From Micromonospora sp. RHAY321 (GTDB lineage: Bacteria; Actinomycetota; Actinomycetes; Mycobacteriales; Micromonosporaceae), in contig NZ_JAMHIW010000001.1 in assembly GCF_023896955.1 (NCBI RefSeq), positions 682,001 through 746,000 on the forward strand: a stretch of 64,000 nucleotides of DNA, in the 5' to 3' direction. The position numbers and the translations under genes were made by a program. Of the stretch, positions 35,547 through 43,570 are shown piece after piece (position 1 is the stretch's first letter; each line of letters begins with the position of its first letter). The notes beneath the pieces are model-generated. The model was not told the origin of the DNA, ran no database searches, and saw only the letters and a list, made by a program, of their open reading frames with translations.

Positions 35547-36821
35547 TCACTCCGGCACGAGGACGGCCTCGCGCAGCAGCCGGCGGGCCAGGGTGACCCG
35601 GTCGGCGTCGTCGGGCAGCCCGGGCAGGTCGCCGACCCGGGTGACCGCGCCGGTGAGCAGCGCGCGGACCGCCGGCTCGCACTCGGACGGCAGGGTGATG
35701 GTGCGGTCGAACAGCCGCAGCGCCACCGTGTCCGACCCGTGGGGCACGAGCTGCCAGCGCAGACCCGGGCGCAGGGTGAGCCGGGAGTCGGCGTCCAGGG
35801 CGGCCAGCGCGCCGGCCTGGGCGAGCGGCCGGATCGGCGCCGGGCGGGCGGCCGGCCAGGCGCGCTGCCGCAGCCGTGCCGCGACGGCGCCGGGGTCGGC
35901 GCGCAGCAGCCAGTCCCGCAGCGCCTCCACGGTCTCGGTCAGCTCCGGCTCGATGGCGTCCGGGTCGGCGACGTCGGTGCCGAACGGCAGGCTGGCGCGC
36001 AGCCGCTGGTCCTCGGCGGCCAGCGCGAGCAGCTCCTCGACCAGGGCGTAGCGGGTCAGCGCGCGGACGCCCACGGTGAGGTGCAGCGAGCTGGCCTCCT
36101 GCGCCTGGGCGCTGTGCAGCCAGCCGCGTGGCAGGTAGAGGGCGTCGCCGGGGGCGAGCACCACGTCCAGCGCGGCAGGGCCCTCTGCGGTGGCGCCGAC
36201 CTCGTCGGCGCGGCCTCCCCAGGGCTGCTTCTCCAGCGGGTCGGGCAGCACCGGCGGGTGGATCCGCCAGTGCTTGCGGCCGTCGACCTGGAGCACGAAC
36301 ACGTCGTGGGTGTCGTAGTGGGTGGCGAAGCCCTGACTGCCGGCCGGGGTGAGGTAGGCGTTGATCTGCAGCGGCTGGTTCAGCGCGAGGCCCAGGTCAC
36401 GGGCGAAGTCGACCAGCGGCGGCCAGATCCGGTGCAGGCCCTGCAGCACCAGGGTCGCGCCGCCGGCGTACTGCTCCAGGATCCGCTCGTCGAGCACCTG
36501 GTCGGCGATCTCGGCGCCGGCGCCACCGCCGCCGGTCCACCGCGCCGCCGGGACGAGCTGCCCGTCCTTGGCCACGCGCAGGAAGGGGGTACGCAGACCG
36601 CGCCGGCTCAGCAGCTCGTCGGCGTCGGCGGTGCTGAGCAGGTCGGTGAAGCCGGCCGGGTCGGGCAGCTCGGCGGCGCGGGACAGCAGCGGGGTGTGCC
36701 CCCAGTGCGCGGCGGCGAACTTGGCCGGTTCGACCGAGACGCAGCGGGCCAGCGCCGCGGCGGCGGTCGCGGACGGAACCGCCGGGCGGCCGTGGCCGCC
36801 CGGCGGGTCGAGATGCGTCAC
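35547..36821 (-). CDS. Cupin-4 / JmjC-type 2-oxoglutarate Fe(II) oxygenase (ribosomal-oxygenase-like)
   Basis: A 424-residue protein. The cupin-4 catalytic domain has the metal triad HxD at H168/D170 (THYDTHDVFVLQVDGRKHW) and the distal H236 in LYLPRGWLHSAQ. The C-terminal half is helical with a winged-helix-like end, as in bacterial RoxA (YcfD) and human NO66/MINA53, which hydroxylate Arg or His of ribosomal proteins. GTG 36821 starts 9 nt after the stop of the repeat-peptide gene on the same strand, so the two are co-transcribed. The usual call would be a ribosomal oxygenase; the neighbour suggests it could instead modify the repeat peptide. Confidence 0.88.
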   Translation of the reverse strand: MTHLDPPGGHGRPAVPSATAAAALARCVSVEPAKFAAAHWGHTPLLSRAAELPDPAGFTDLLSTADADELLSRRGLRTPFLRVAKDGQLVPAARWTGGGGAGAEIADQVLDERILEQYAGGATLVLQGLHRIWPPLVDFARDLGLALNQPLQINAYLTPAGSQGFATHYDTHDVFVLQVDGRKHWRIHPPVLPDPLEKQPWGGRADEVGATAEGPAALDVVLAPGDALYLPRGWLHSAQAQEASSLHLTVGVRALTRYALVEELLALAAEDQRLRASLPFGTDVADPDAIEPELTETVEALRDWLLRADPGAVAARLRQRAWPAARPAPIRPLAQAGALAALDADSRLTLRPGLRWQLVPHGSDTVALRLFDRTITLPSECEPAVRALLTGAVTRVGDLPGLPDDADRVTLARRLLREAVLVPE

Positions 36822-36830
36822 GACGGACCC

Positions 36831-37136
36831 TTACCGTGCGCTGCCGTCAGCGCCACCGTCCTGTTGGCCCGGGGTCGCTCCACCGTCGGCAGGACCCTCC
36901 GCGCCACCGTCGGCGCCACCGTCCTGCTGGCCGGGGGTCGCGCCACCGTCGGCGGGACCCTCCGCGCTGCCGTCGGCGCCGCCGTCGTGCTGGCCGGGGG
37001 TCGCACCACCGTCGGCGGGACCCTCCGCGCTGCCGTCCGCGCCACCGTCGTGCTGACCCGCCGTCGCACCACCGTCGGCCGGGCCTTCCGGGCCGCCGCC
37101 GCCCGTGGTCTGCATGTCGTCGTCGTTGAGTGCCAT
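36831..37136 (-). CDS. 101-aa repeat protein, possible multi-core modified-peptide precursor
   Basis: Leader-like residues 1-16 (MALNDDDMQTTGGGGP) are followed by four near-identical 21-residue repeats of type EGPADGGATPGQHDGGADGS plus Ala, then a final Arg. Repeats differ only at A/P in position 10, H/Q in position 13 and S/G in position 20. The DNA repeats in 63-bp units. It contains no Cys, Lys or aromatic residue. ATG 37136 follows GAGGGAG at good spacing, which supports a real gene. It directly precedes a JmjC/cupin-4 oxygenase. No family is recognised, and a ribosomally made modified peptide is a hypothesis. Confidence 0.72.
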   Translation of the reverse strand: MALNDDDMQTTGGGGPEGPADGGATAGQHDGGADGSAEGPADGGATPGQHDGGADGSAEGPADGGATPGQQDGGADGGAEGPADGGATPGQQDGGADGSAR

Positions 37137-37292
37137 CGGTACTCCCTCGGGTGTGCCGCCCCGCCGTACGCCGGGGTCCGTCGTGCTGCGGGTGGTACCC
37201 CACGCGCGATCTTCTCTAACCCTCACCGTAGACGCCGAACCGGGGCGACACGGGCGGTTCACCGGTGGCGGGGTCGGTGCCAGGATGGAGGG

Positions 37293-38084
37293 GTGATCCT
37301 GGTGGGCACCTCCGGCTGGCAGTACCGCGACTGGCGGGGCCGCTTCTATCCCGAGCGGCTGCCGCAGCGGCTCTGGCTGGAGCACTTCGCCGCCGGCTTC
37401 GCCACCGTCGAGGTCAACAACGCCTTCTACCGGCTGCCGGAGCGGGACACCTTCGCCGCCTGGCGTGCCCGGACCCCGGCGGACTTCTGCGTGGCCGTGA
37501 AGATGAGCCGCTACCTGACCCACATCAAGCGGCTGCGTGACCCGGCGGAGCCGGTCGCCCGGTTCCTCGGGCGTGCCACCGCGCTCGGTGACCGGCTCGG
37601 CCCGGTGCTGCTGCAACTGCCGCCGAACCTGCGAGCCGACGTCGACGCGCTCGACGCGACACTCCGGCTCTTTCCGGCCGAGGTGCGGGTGGCCGTCGAG
37701 CCACGGCACCCCTCCTGGTGGACCGACGCCACCCGCGCGGTGCTGGAACGCCGGCGGGCGGCGCTGGTCTGGGCGGACCGGCTGGGCCGCCCGGTCGCGC
37801 CGCTGTGGCGCACCACCGACTTCGGTTACCTGCGGCTGCACGAGGGGCGGGCGCGGCCCTGGCCCCGGTACGGCCGCACCGCGCTCGCCACCTGGGCACG
37901 CCGGCTGACCGACACCTTCGACGCGGACGAGCCGGCGTACGTCTACTTCAACAACGATCCGGGCGGCGCCGCCATCGTGGATGCCGTCGCCTTCGCCGCG
38001 CTGGCCGGGCGGACCGGCCATCCGGTGTCCCGGGTGCCGGCCGCGGTACCGCGACCCGACGGCGCGGGGCAGGCCGGCGGCTGA
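37293..38084 (+). CDS. DUF72 domain-containing protein, first copy
   Basis: A 263-residue TIM-barrel-like protein of the DUF72 (YecE) family, of unknown activity. Family blocks are VGTSGWQYRDWRGRFYPERLP at the start, FATVEVNNAFYRLP near 43, FCVAVKMSRYLTHIKRL near 70, LGPVLLQLPPNL near 105, VAVEPRHPSWW near 130 and YVYFNNDPGGAAIVDA near 217. GTG 37293 lies 6 nt after CAGGAT, a weak leaderless pattern. A second, diverged DUF72 gene lies 1.6 kb away on the other strand. The Lys/Arg-rich pocket hints at nucleic-acid or phosphate binding. Confidence 0.87.
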   Translation: MILVGTSGWQYRDWRGRFYPERLPQRLWLEHFAAGFATVEVNNAFYRLPERDTFAAWRARTPADFCVAVKMSRYLTHIKRLRDPAEPVARFLGRATALGDRLGPVLLQLPPNLRADVDALDATLRLFPAEVRVAVEPRHPSWWTDATRAVLERRRAALVWADRLGRPVAPLWRTTDFGYLRLHEGRARPWPRYGRTALATWARRLTDTFDADEPAYVYFNNDPGGAAIVDAVAFAALAGRTGHPVSRVPAAVPRPDGAGQAGG

Positions 38085-38112
38085 GCCCGCCCGAGTGCTT
38101 CCGGGCGGGCTC
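38083..38112. terminator. Bidirectional terminator between DUF72 and DUF2267 genes
   Basis: GAGCCCGCCCG (38083-38093) pairs with CGGGCGGGCTC (38102-38112), overlapping the DUF72 stop and 7 nt from the convergent stop at 38119. Confidence 0.75.
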
Positions 38113-38118
38113 GCGGCG

Positions 38119-38547
38119 TCAGGGCAGCATCCGGGCCAGGTCCTTGGGCATGGTGTCCTTGACGTCCTGCCACTCGCCCTGGGTGACGTGCCGGCGCAGG
38201 GTGTCCAACACCACCTGCGTCACCCGCTCCGCGCCGCCCTCCACGTCGTACGGGAAGCCCTGGCGGACCTCGTAGAGGAAGTCGTCACGGTTGAGCTTGA
38301 TCGGCACGTCCGAGGGGTTCCACCCGTCGAAGTAGATCCCGCGGACCAGCACCGGCAACTGCTGGGCGAACTCCACGCTCTCGTTGACCGGCAACCGGTC
38401 ACGCAGCAGGTGCAGCACCGTGCGCAACGCCGCGTACGACTGGTTGCGCCGGTCCTTCGGCCAGCCGTAGGCGTTCTCGATGTCCTTGAGAATCAGGTTC
38501 GTCTTGTCGAGCGAGGACTCGAATGCCGAGATCTGTTGGTCAGCCAT
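38119..38547 (-). CDS. DUF2267 domain-containing protein
   Basis: A 142-residue conserved protein of unknown function. The family pattern is clear: TNLILKDIENAYGWPKDRRNQ near residues 16-36, then SYAALRTVLHLLRDRLPVNE, EFAQQLPVLVRGIYFDGWNP near 60-80, and repeated helical elements to the end. DUF2267 genes are common among actinobacterial stress-response loci. ATG 38547 follows GGGGGTCGACC. The upstream 61-codon gene on the same strand overlaps this start region by a few bases, suggesting a two-gene transcript. Confidence 0.85.
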   Translation of the reverse strand: MADQQISAFESSLDKTNLILKDIENAYGWPKDRRNQSYAALRTVLHLLRDRLPVNESVEFAQQLPVLVRGIYFDGWNPSDVPIKLNRDDFLYEVRQGFPYDVEGGAERVTQVVLDTLRRHVTQGEWQDVKDTMPKDLARMLP

Positions 38548-38725
38548 CGGTCGACCCCCGTTCCCCGGTGTCCCATCGTTGGTCGTCGTCGCGACGCGGC
38601 GGCCCCGCCGGTCCGCGTCGGGCCCGGATCGGGCTGCCCTGCGGCACGCGCCGGGCGTTGTCGGCCGTCCCGACCACGTGCAGGACGGCACCACGCCGTC
38701 TATCCGCCACCAGTCGAACCGTCAT
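38540..38725 (-). CDS. Small basic hypothetical protein, 61 aa
   Basis: The frame begins MTVRLVADRRRGAVLHVVGT and is Arg-rich with an acidic end. The case for a real gene is a near-perfect ribosome binding site (GGAGGTG, 7 nt before ATG 38725) and an 8-nt overlap with the DUF2267 start, which would couple the two. No family is recognised. The N-terminal third could be a short beta-hairpin domain. Confidence 0.5.
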   Translation of the reverse strand: MTVRLVADRRRGAVLHVVGTADNARRVPQGSPIRARRGPAGPPRRDDDQRWDTGERGSTDG

Positions 38726-38840
38726 CCCGTCACCTCCGTGTCTTCTGCGGCGCCGGCCGCCGTCACGGCCGCACGCACCTGCCACCCTGCCGCCCGGGCG
38801 GGTGACCCGGCCCCACCCGGATCGGGTGAGCCGGGCGAGG

Positions 38841-39713
38841 TCAGTCCACGCCGAGGAGCCCGGCCAGGGTCTTCCCGTTGGTCTGCGCGTAGTCGCGGTA
38901 ACAATTGTTCATGAGGACGTGGGTCTTCTCGGCGCTGTCGGCCAGCTCGCGCAGCTTCGGCGCCCAGTCGGCCAACTCACGCTTGGAGTAGTCGTAGCCG
39001 AACTTCTCGTGGATGTCCTTGCTGGTCCACTTGTCGCTGTGGCCGTGGAAGCGCACCACGGCGAGGTCCGCCGTGGCGGCCAGCACCGGCGGCACCGACG
39101 AGCGGTGGCCCTGCGGCATGTCCACGCAGACGAACGGCAGCCGGTGCTGCCGCAGGAAGGCCAGTGTCTCGTCGGCGTTGGCGCCGTCGAACCAGGAGGC
39201 GTGCCGGAACTCGTAGACCGGCCGCAGCGGCGCGCAGCGCTTCGCCACCTCCAGCAAATACTGCTTGTTGTCCCGCTTGATCGTGAACCAGGGCGGGAAC
39301 TGGAACAGCAGTGCGCCCAGCTTGCCCGCCTCGACCAGCGGGTCCAACGCGGACAGGAAACGCGTCCACACCTCCTCGTACGCCTGCGCGGGCAGGTCGT
39401 CGGGGTAGACGTTCTTTTTCTCCGTCTCCGGCCGCAGGTCCTTGTAGAGCGCGCTGACCCGGGTGGGATGCCCGGTCAGCATGCTGAACGCCTTGATGTT
39501 GAACGTGAAGCCGGCCGGGGTGCGCTCGGCCCAGAGCCGCGCGGTCGCCTCGGCGGGCGGCGAGTAGTAGGTGGCGTCCACTTCGACCAGCGGAAACTGC
39601 CGGGCGTAGTACGCCAGCCGCTTCTCCGGTGTGTCGGCGGTCTGCGGATACCACCCGGAGTCGAGCAGCGTGCGGTCGGTCCAGGACGCGGTGCCCACGA
39701 GAATGTCACCCAT
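38841..39713 (-). CDS. DUF72 domain-containing protein, second copy
   Basis: A 290-residue DUF72 (YecE-like) barrel. It starts MGDILVGTASWTDRTLLDSG, with family blocks PLVEVDATYYSPPAEATARLW near 40-60, FTFNIKAFSMLTGHPT near 68-83, LGALLFQFPPWF near 130, VYEFRHASWF near 165 and HVLMNNCYRDYAQTNG near 268. It differs strongly from the copy at 37293: it keeps the longer barrel with the Lys-rich insertion near 95-105. The two probably have different substrates. The ATG has only a weak ribosome binding site. Confidence 0.88.
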   Translation of the reverse strand: MGDILVGTASWTDRTLLDSGWYPQTADTPEKRLAYYARQFPLVEVDATYYSPPAEATARLWAERTPAGFTFNIKAFSMLTGHPTRVSALYKDLRPETEKKNVYPDDLPAQAYEEVWTRFLSALDPLVEAGKLGALLFQFPPWFTIKRDNKQYLLEVAKRCAPLRPVYEFRHASWFDGANADETLAFLRQHRLPFVCVDMPQGHRSSVPPVLAATADLAVVRFHGHSDKWTSKDIHEKFGYDYSKRELADWAPKLRELADSAEKTHVLMNNCYRDYAQTNGKTLAGLLGVD

Positions 39714-39761
39714 GGGTGGAGTCCATCGCGTCGTGGACCGACCGGCAACCGCTGACGTCGC

Positions 39762-40160
39762 TCAGGCCGCCCGCCGCTCGCGGGTCTGCTTGCAGGTCAC
39801 GCAGGTGGTGGCGGACGGGAAGATCTCCAACCGCTCCACCGGGATCGCCGCCGAGCAGCCTTCGCACCAGCCGTAGGTGCCCTCTGCGAGCCGGCCCAGG
39901 GCGTGCTCGTACTGGGCGCGGCGGTCGAGGATGGTGCGCAGCAGGGATTGGGCGGTGTCCCGCTCGGCGGTCTTGGTGCCGCTGTCGGCCTGGTCGTCGC
40001 CAGCGGTGTCACCGACCTCCACCAGCCGCAGCACCTGGCTCTGCAGCACGGCCTGCTCGTACTCCGCGGTCAACTCGTCGTAGCGCGCCTGGAGGGAGAG
40101 CCGGATCTGGTCGATCTCCGTCTGGGAACGGCCCGTACCGACCGTGTCGTGGACGAGCAT
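39762..40160 (-). CDS. TraR/DksA-type C4 zinc-finger protein
   Basis: A 132-residue protein with an N-terminal helical hairpin (about residues 12-90, IDQIRLSLQARYDELTAEYE) and a C-terminal four-Cys zinc finger: Cys99 and Cys102 in GWCEGC, Cys120 and Cys123 in TTCVTC. DksA-like proteins insert the hairpin into the secondary channel of RNA polymerase; the actinobacterial members include RbpA-independent regulators of this shape. The coiled-coil tip lacks the Asp-Ala pair I would expect of true DksA, so polymerase control is unproven. GGAAAGGCAGG precedes the start. Confidence 0.85.
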   Translation of the reverse strand: MLVHDTVGTGRSQTEIDQIRLSLQARYDELTAEYEQAVLQSQVLRLVEVGDTAGDDQADSGTKTAERDTAQSLLRTILDRRAQYEHALGRLAEGTYGWCEGCSAAIPVERLEIFPSATTCVTCKQTRERRAA

Positions 40161-40324
40161 CGCTGCCTGCCTTTCCTGGGCCTGTGGCTCAAGGTGAACC
40201 GGGATGCCGGCGGCACCTGGCCCCGGTCACGGTCGCATCCGGTGCACGGGCGGTCACCCGTGCTCTGTGAGCCGGGCGAGTACCCGCCCGGGGAGTCGAC
40301 CAAACCGGCGATTTTCGCCGATCG

Positions 40325-40972
40325 TCAGCCGCCGGCTCCGGGCTCCACGAGAGCGGGGTGGCGGGGGTCGTCGGCCCGTACCACCACGTCGGCGAAGCTG
40401 GCCGGGACGACCTCCTCGGCGTACCGGTCGAAGGCCGGCAGGGTCCACTCCAGGGCCGGTTCGGTCCGCCGGCGCAGTGCCGCCGCGGACAGCTCCAGGT
40501 GGACGGTGACGTCGAAGGGCAGGCCGCCGCCGAGCAGCAGTGTGCCACTGACCAGGACGACGCCGCCGGGTGGCAGGTCGACGTAGCGGGCACGGCTGGC
40601 CCGGTCGGCGGCGGCGTCCCAGAGCGAGGGGAGCAGCCGGCCGTTCCCGCCGGGGCCGGCCGGGTCGAGCACCTCGCGGCGCAACCCGGTCTCGTCCACC
40701 CAGCCCTCGTAGTAGGCGTCCGGGTTGGTCCGGCCGAGCTCGAAGCGCAGCGACGCGGGCCGGAGGAAGTCGCTGGCGCGTACGTGCAGGACCGGGTGGC
40801 CCCGGGCACGCAGCGGGTCGATCAGCGTGGTGGCCAGTTCGTCCGGGCCGGCGGCGGGGGCGCCGTCCACCGCCACCCGTAGCCGCGCCGGCCCGACGGT
40901 CGCGGCGGCGTCGGCCAGCCGGCCGGCCAGCTCGGTGACGAGCAGGTCGGGCGAGATGGGTCGGATGCGCAC
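40325..40972 (-). CDS. Uridine kinase-like protein with degenerate P-loop
   Basis: A 215-residue protein of the uridine kinase/P-loop NTPase type, as commonly annotated in actinobacteria. The P-loop position (residues 34-45, VAVDGAPAAGPDELA) lacks the GK(S/T) lysine, so ATP binding may be lost or altered. The downstream kinase features remain: LHVRASDFLRPASLRFE near 63, DAYYEGWVDETGLRREVL near 85 and GVVLVSGTLLLGGGLPFDVTVHL near 138. GTG 40972 lies 6 nt after CAGGAT (weak leaderless). A non-kinase regulatory role is possible. Confidence 0.75.
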   Translation of the reverse strand: MRIRPISPDLLVTELAGRLADAAATVGPARLRVAVDGAPAAGPDELATTLIDPLRARGHPVLHVRASDFLRPASLRFELGRTNPDAYYEGWVDETGLRREVLDPAGPGGNGRLLPSLWDAAADRASRARYVDLPPGGVVLVSGTLLLGGGLPFDVTVHLELSAAALRRRTEPALEWTLPAFDRYAEEVVPASFADVVVRADDPRHPALVEPGAGG

Positions 40973-41014
40973 CGGACCATCCTGCCCCGCCCAGCGGCGT
41001 GTCGGTGCGGCCGG

Positions 41015-41617
41015 TCAGCCGGTGCGGTCGATGGTGACGCGGGCGTCGTCGGCCAGGCGGTAGCCCACGCCGTAGACGGTGGTGACCAGGGGAACGTCCA
41101 CGCCGACCTTGCCGCGCAGCCGGCGTACGTGCACGTCGACGGTGCGGACGCCGGCGTGCTCGTAGCCCCAGACGGCGTTGAGCAGTTGCAGCCGGGTGAA
41201 CACCCGGCGGGGGTGGGCGACCAGGTGCAGCAGCAGGTCGAACTCCAGCCGGGTCAGCGGCAAGGGCTCGTCGTCGCGCAGCACCGACCGCGACGAGGCG
41301 AGGATGTGCAGGGCCGGGATGGTCGGGGTGACCGGCCGGGTCGACCGGTTGGCCGGCACGGCGTCGGCGCGACGTTCGGCCGGAACCGAGCTGGTGATGA
41401 CCGCCTCGCCCCGCTCCAGGAGCTCGCGGGCCGCCTCGAGCAGCCGGCGGGCCGGCGGGGTCAGCGACTCCTCACAGGCGAGCGGGATGGACAGCGTCAC
41501 GGTGAGCACGGGCGCGGCGGTGTTCGCCGGGCGGCGCTGGCCGCCGGGAGGTCGACCGGGCACCGCGGGTTGGGACGTATGCCATCCGGCGCGCGACGAG
41601 GCGGGGCTGACCGACAT
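41015..41617 (-). CDS. OmpR-type winged-helix protein without receiver domain, first
   Basis: A 200-residue protein whose C-terminal 100 residues are a Trans_reg_C (OmpR/PhoB) winged helix: [52 protein letters not shown] and VYGVGYRL. The N-terminal 100 residues carry no receiver domain; they include a short beta segment [11 protein letters not shown] and a helix [18 protein letters not shown]. It may therefore be controlled by level or ligand rather than phosphorylation. ATG 41617 follows AAGGAGG. A paralogue of the same design lies 248 nt upstream on the same strand. Confidence 0.87.
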   Translation of the reverse strand: MSVSPASSRAGWHTSQPAVPGRPPGGQRRPANTAAPVLTVTLSIPLACEESLTPPARRLLEAARELLERGEAVITSSVPAERRADAVPANRSTRPVTPTIPALHILASSRSVLRDDEPLPLTRLEFDLLLHLVAHPRRVFTRLQLLNAVWGYEHAGVRTVDVHVRRLRGKVGVDVPLVTTVYGVGYRLADDARVTIDRTG

Positions 41618-41864
41618 GGTCCTCCTTGGCTGGGTCCGGGTATCTCCCCACGGCCCGGGACGCCGCTTCATCGATGCTTCCCGGCGCCCGGGCGAGGGTC
41701 AAGAGGCGGCTGCGTTGCATGAATGTGACAATTGACGAACACATCGGAGCCGAGTGCTCGCTCTGCGTACGAAGCCAGATGATTACAGCAGAGCCGCCCA
41801 GATGACCCGATACGGGGGTCCCCGCCCGTTGACCGTGGCCGGTCCGGCCGCGTACGGCCGGTGC

Positions 41865-42419
41865 TCAGCGGCCGCGCTCCACGCTGATCCGCGCCTCGTC
41901 GGCCAGCCGGTAACCCACCCCGTAGACGGTGGTGACGACAGGAGTGCCGTCCAGTTTGGCCCGCAGCCGGCGCACGTGCACGTCCACCGTCCGGGCGACC
42001 GCGTGCTCGTAGCCCCAGACGCTGGCGAGCAACTGGAGGCGGGTGAAGACCCGGCGCGGGCGCTCGGCCAGGAACAGCAGCAGCTCGTACTCGATGCGGG
42101 TCAGCGGGACGACCCGGTCGCCACGGCGGACGATCCGCGAGCCGGCCAGGATGCGGACCTGGTCGGTGTCGTCGGCGGCGGACGGCTCGGCGGTGGCGTC
42201 GGCGACCGGACGCGGCCCCGGCGGGACGTGGTCGGCGGTGCGCAGCCGTCCCTCCCCCGACTCGGCCAGCTCGCCGAGCAGCTGCACCAGCCGCGCCAGC
42301 CGGGGGCTCAGCGGCCCGGGCGCGAGGTCGAGGGTGATGGTCAGGGTGGGACCGGTGCGCTGGCGGGCGGGGCGAGGGCCCGGGTGGTGGGGGCGCGTGG
42401 GGATGGCGACGACGGACAT
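41865..42419 (-). CDS. OmpR-type winged-helix protein without receiver domain, second
   Basis: A 184-residue paralogue of the gene at 41015. The N-terminus carries [20 protein letters not shown], aligning with the first copy. The C-terminal winged helix has [52 protein letters not shown] and VYGVGYRL. The recognition helix region is almost identical between the copies, so they may bind the same DNA. ATG 42419 follows AGGAGG. It lies 51 nt after the rhodanese gene on the same strand and probably belongs to the sulfur operon. Confidence 0.87.
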   Translation of the reverse strand: MSVVAIPTRPHHPGPRPARQRTGPTLTITLDLAPGPLSPRLARLVQLLGELAESGEGRLRTADHVPPGPRPVADATAEPSAADDTDQVRILAGSRIVRRGDRVVPLTRIEYELLLFLAERPRRVFTRLQLLASVWGYEHAVARTVDVHVRRLRAKLDGTPVVTTVYGVGYRLADEARISVERGR

Positions 42420-42470
42420 GGTGCCTCCTGGGATGGCGGTACGCCCGCCACGCGCGGTGCGGCGTGGCGG

Positions 42471-42959
42471 TCAGCGGCGCGCCGGGCCGGCGGTGACCGG
42501 CGACGCGAGAGGGGACCCGCGGTGCAGCGGGGTGGGGCCGAGGGCCGGCAGGCCGGCGATCCGCCAGGCGGCGAAGCCACCGACCACGTCCGTGGCCCGG
42601 TGCAGGCCGATGTCCTGCAGCGCGGCGGCGGCCAGCGACGAGGTGTAGCCCTCCTGGCAGAGGATCACCACGGGAACGTCGTAGTCGACCGCCTGCGGCA
42701 GCCGGGCGGGGCAGCGCGGGTCGAAGCGCCACTCCAGGACGTTGCGTTCGATCGCGAGCGAGCCCGGCACGACACCGTGCGCGGCCCGCTGGGCGGCCGG
42801 CCGGATGTCGACCAGCAGCGCCCCGGCCCGGTACGCCAGGTGCGCCCGCTCCGGATCGAGCCGGTCGAGCCGGTCGCGCGCGGCGGCCAGGATCTCGTCG
42901 ATGCCCCGGGAGCCCGGTGGCGGCACGGGGGCCGGACACCGCTCGGCGGTCACCTGCAT
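42471..42959 (-). CDS. Rhodanese-like domain protein
   Basis: A 162-residue single rhodanese domain. The catalytic cysteine is Cys101 in VVILCQEGYTSSLAA, at the base of the active-site loop. ALLVDIRPAAQRAAHGVVPGS near 47-67 is the typical first block. Rhodaneses transfer sulfane sulfur, for example from thiosulfate or persulfides, to an acceptor. ATG 42959 follows GAAAGGAACC. It is 47 nt downstream of a cysteine-dioxygenase-type gene, so both likely serve sulfur oxidation or persulfide handling under the operator at 43510. Confidence 0.9.
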   Translation of the reverse strand: MQVTAERCPAPVPPPGSRGIDEILAAARDRLDRLDPERAHLAYRAGALLVDIRPAAQRAAHGVVPGSLAIERNVLEWRFDPRCPARLPQAVDYDVPVVILCQEGYTSSLAAAALQDIGLHRATDVVGGFAAWRIAGLPALGPTPLHRGSPLASPVTAGPARR

Positions 42960-43006
42960 GGTCGGTTCCTTTCGGTGGTCGAGGGTGGATCGTGGGTGCC
43001 GGCCGC

Positions 43007-43462
43007 TCACCAGGAGCGGCCGGCCTCGGCGACCTCGGCGACCCGCAGCCGCCCGTCGGCGAGGTGGTAGCGGGTCATCCGGACCAGCGCCGGCCGGTAG
43101 ACGTGCACGCTGATCGCCGGTTCCGTGCCCCGGTTGGTCACCACGTGCACGTGCCGGGGGCCGAAGCGGCGACCGGCGCCGGCGCCGAGCAGCCGGGGGC
43201 GCAACCGGCCACCGGCGACGGTCTCCTCGGTGAGCGCGCCGTCGACCACCCGGAACGCCCCGGCGGAGCCGCCGTGGTCGTGCAGGTCGGTGCCCTGCCC
43301 GGGCAGCCAGCTCAGCGCCCACACCTCGTGGTCGTCGCCGATGGCGAGCCGGGCGTACCAGCGCTCGTCGGGGTCGAAGCGCAGCGGCACCGGCCAGCGG
43401 GCCGGGTCGGCCCAGCGGGCGGCGACGGCGAGCAGGTCGGGCTCCGGGCCGTGGTGGTTCAT
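43007..43462 (-). CDS. Cysteine dioxygenase family protein
   Basis: A 151-residue cupin thiol dioxygenase. Iron ligands match the family: His61 and His63 in GTDLHDHGGSAGAF and His104 in RHVHVVTN. These enzymes oxidise cysteine or another thiol (for example 3-mercaptopropionate) to the sulfinate with O2. The substrate cannot be assigned from sequence alone. It is first in an operon with a rhodanese and a winged-helix regulator, consistent with thiol catabolism. An operator-like palindrome lies 48 nt upstream of its start. Confidence 0.9.
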   Translation of the reverse strand: MNHHGPEPDLLAVAARWADPARWPVPLRFDPDERWYARLAIGDDHEVWALSWLPGQGTDLHDHGGSAGAFRVVDGALTEETVAGGRLRPRLLGAGAGRRFGPRHVHVVTNRGTEPAISVHVYRPALVRMTRYHLADGRLRVAEVAEAGRSW

Positions 43463-43509
43463 GGCGGTCCTCGCGGTCGTTCGGCGGGTGCCCTCGTACT
43501 CTAGCCGTC

Positions 43510-43524
43510 AAACCCTATAGGTTT
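43510..43524. promoter_or_regulatory. Palindromic operator candidate AAACC-CTATA-GGTTT
   Basis: A perfect 5-bp inverted repeat around CTATA lies between the thiol dioxygenase start and the convergent cupin gene, in an AT-rich patch. The position over the presumed promoter suggests a sulfur-responsive regulator, by inference. Confidence 0.5.
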
Positions 43525-43570
43525 AGTAGGTAATACCACGTGCTGGGACGCCCGCTGCGCACGCCGCCTC

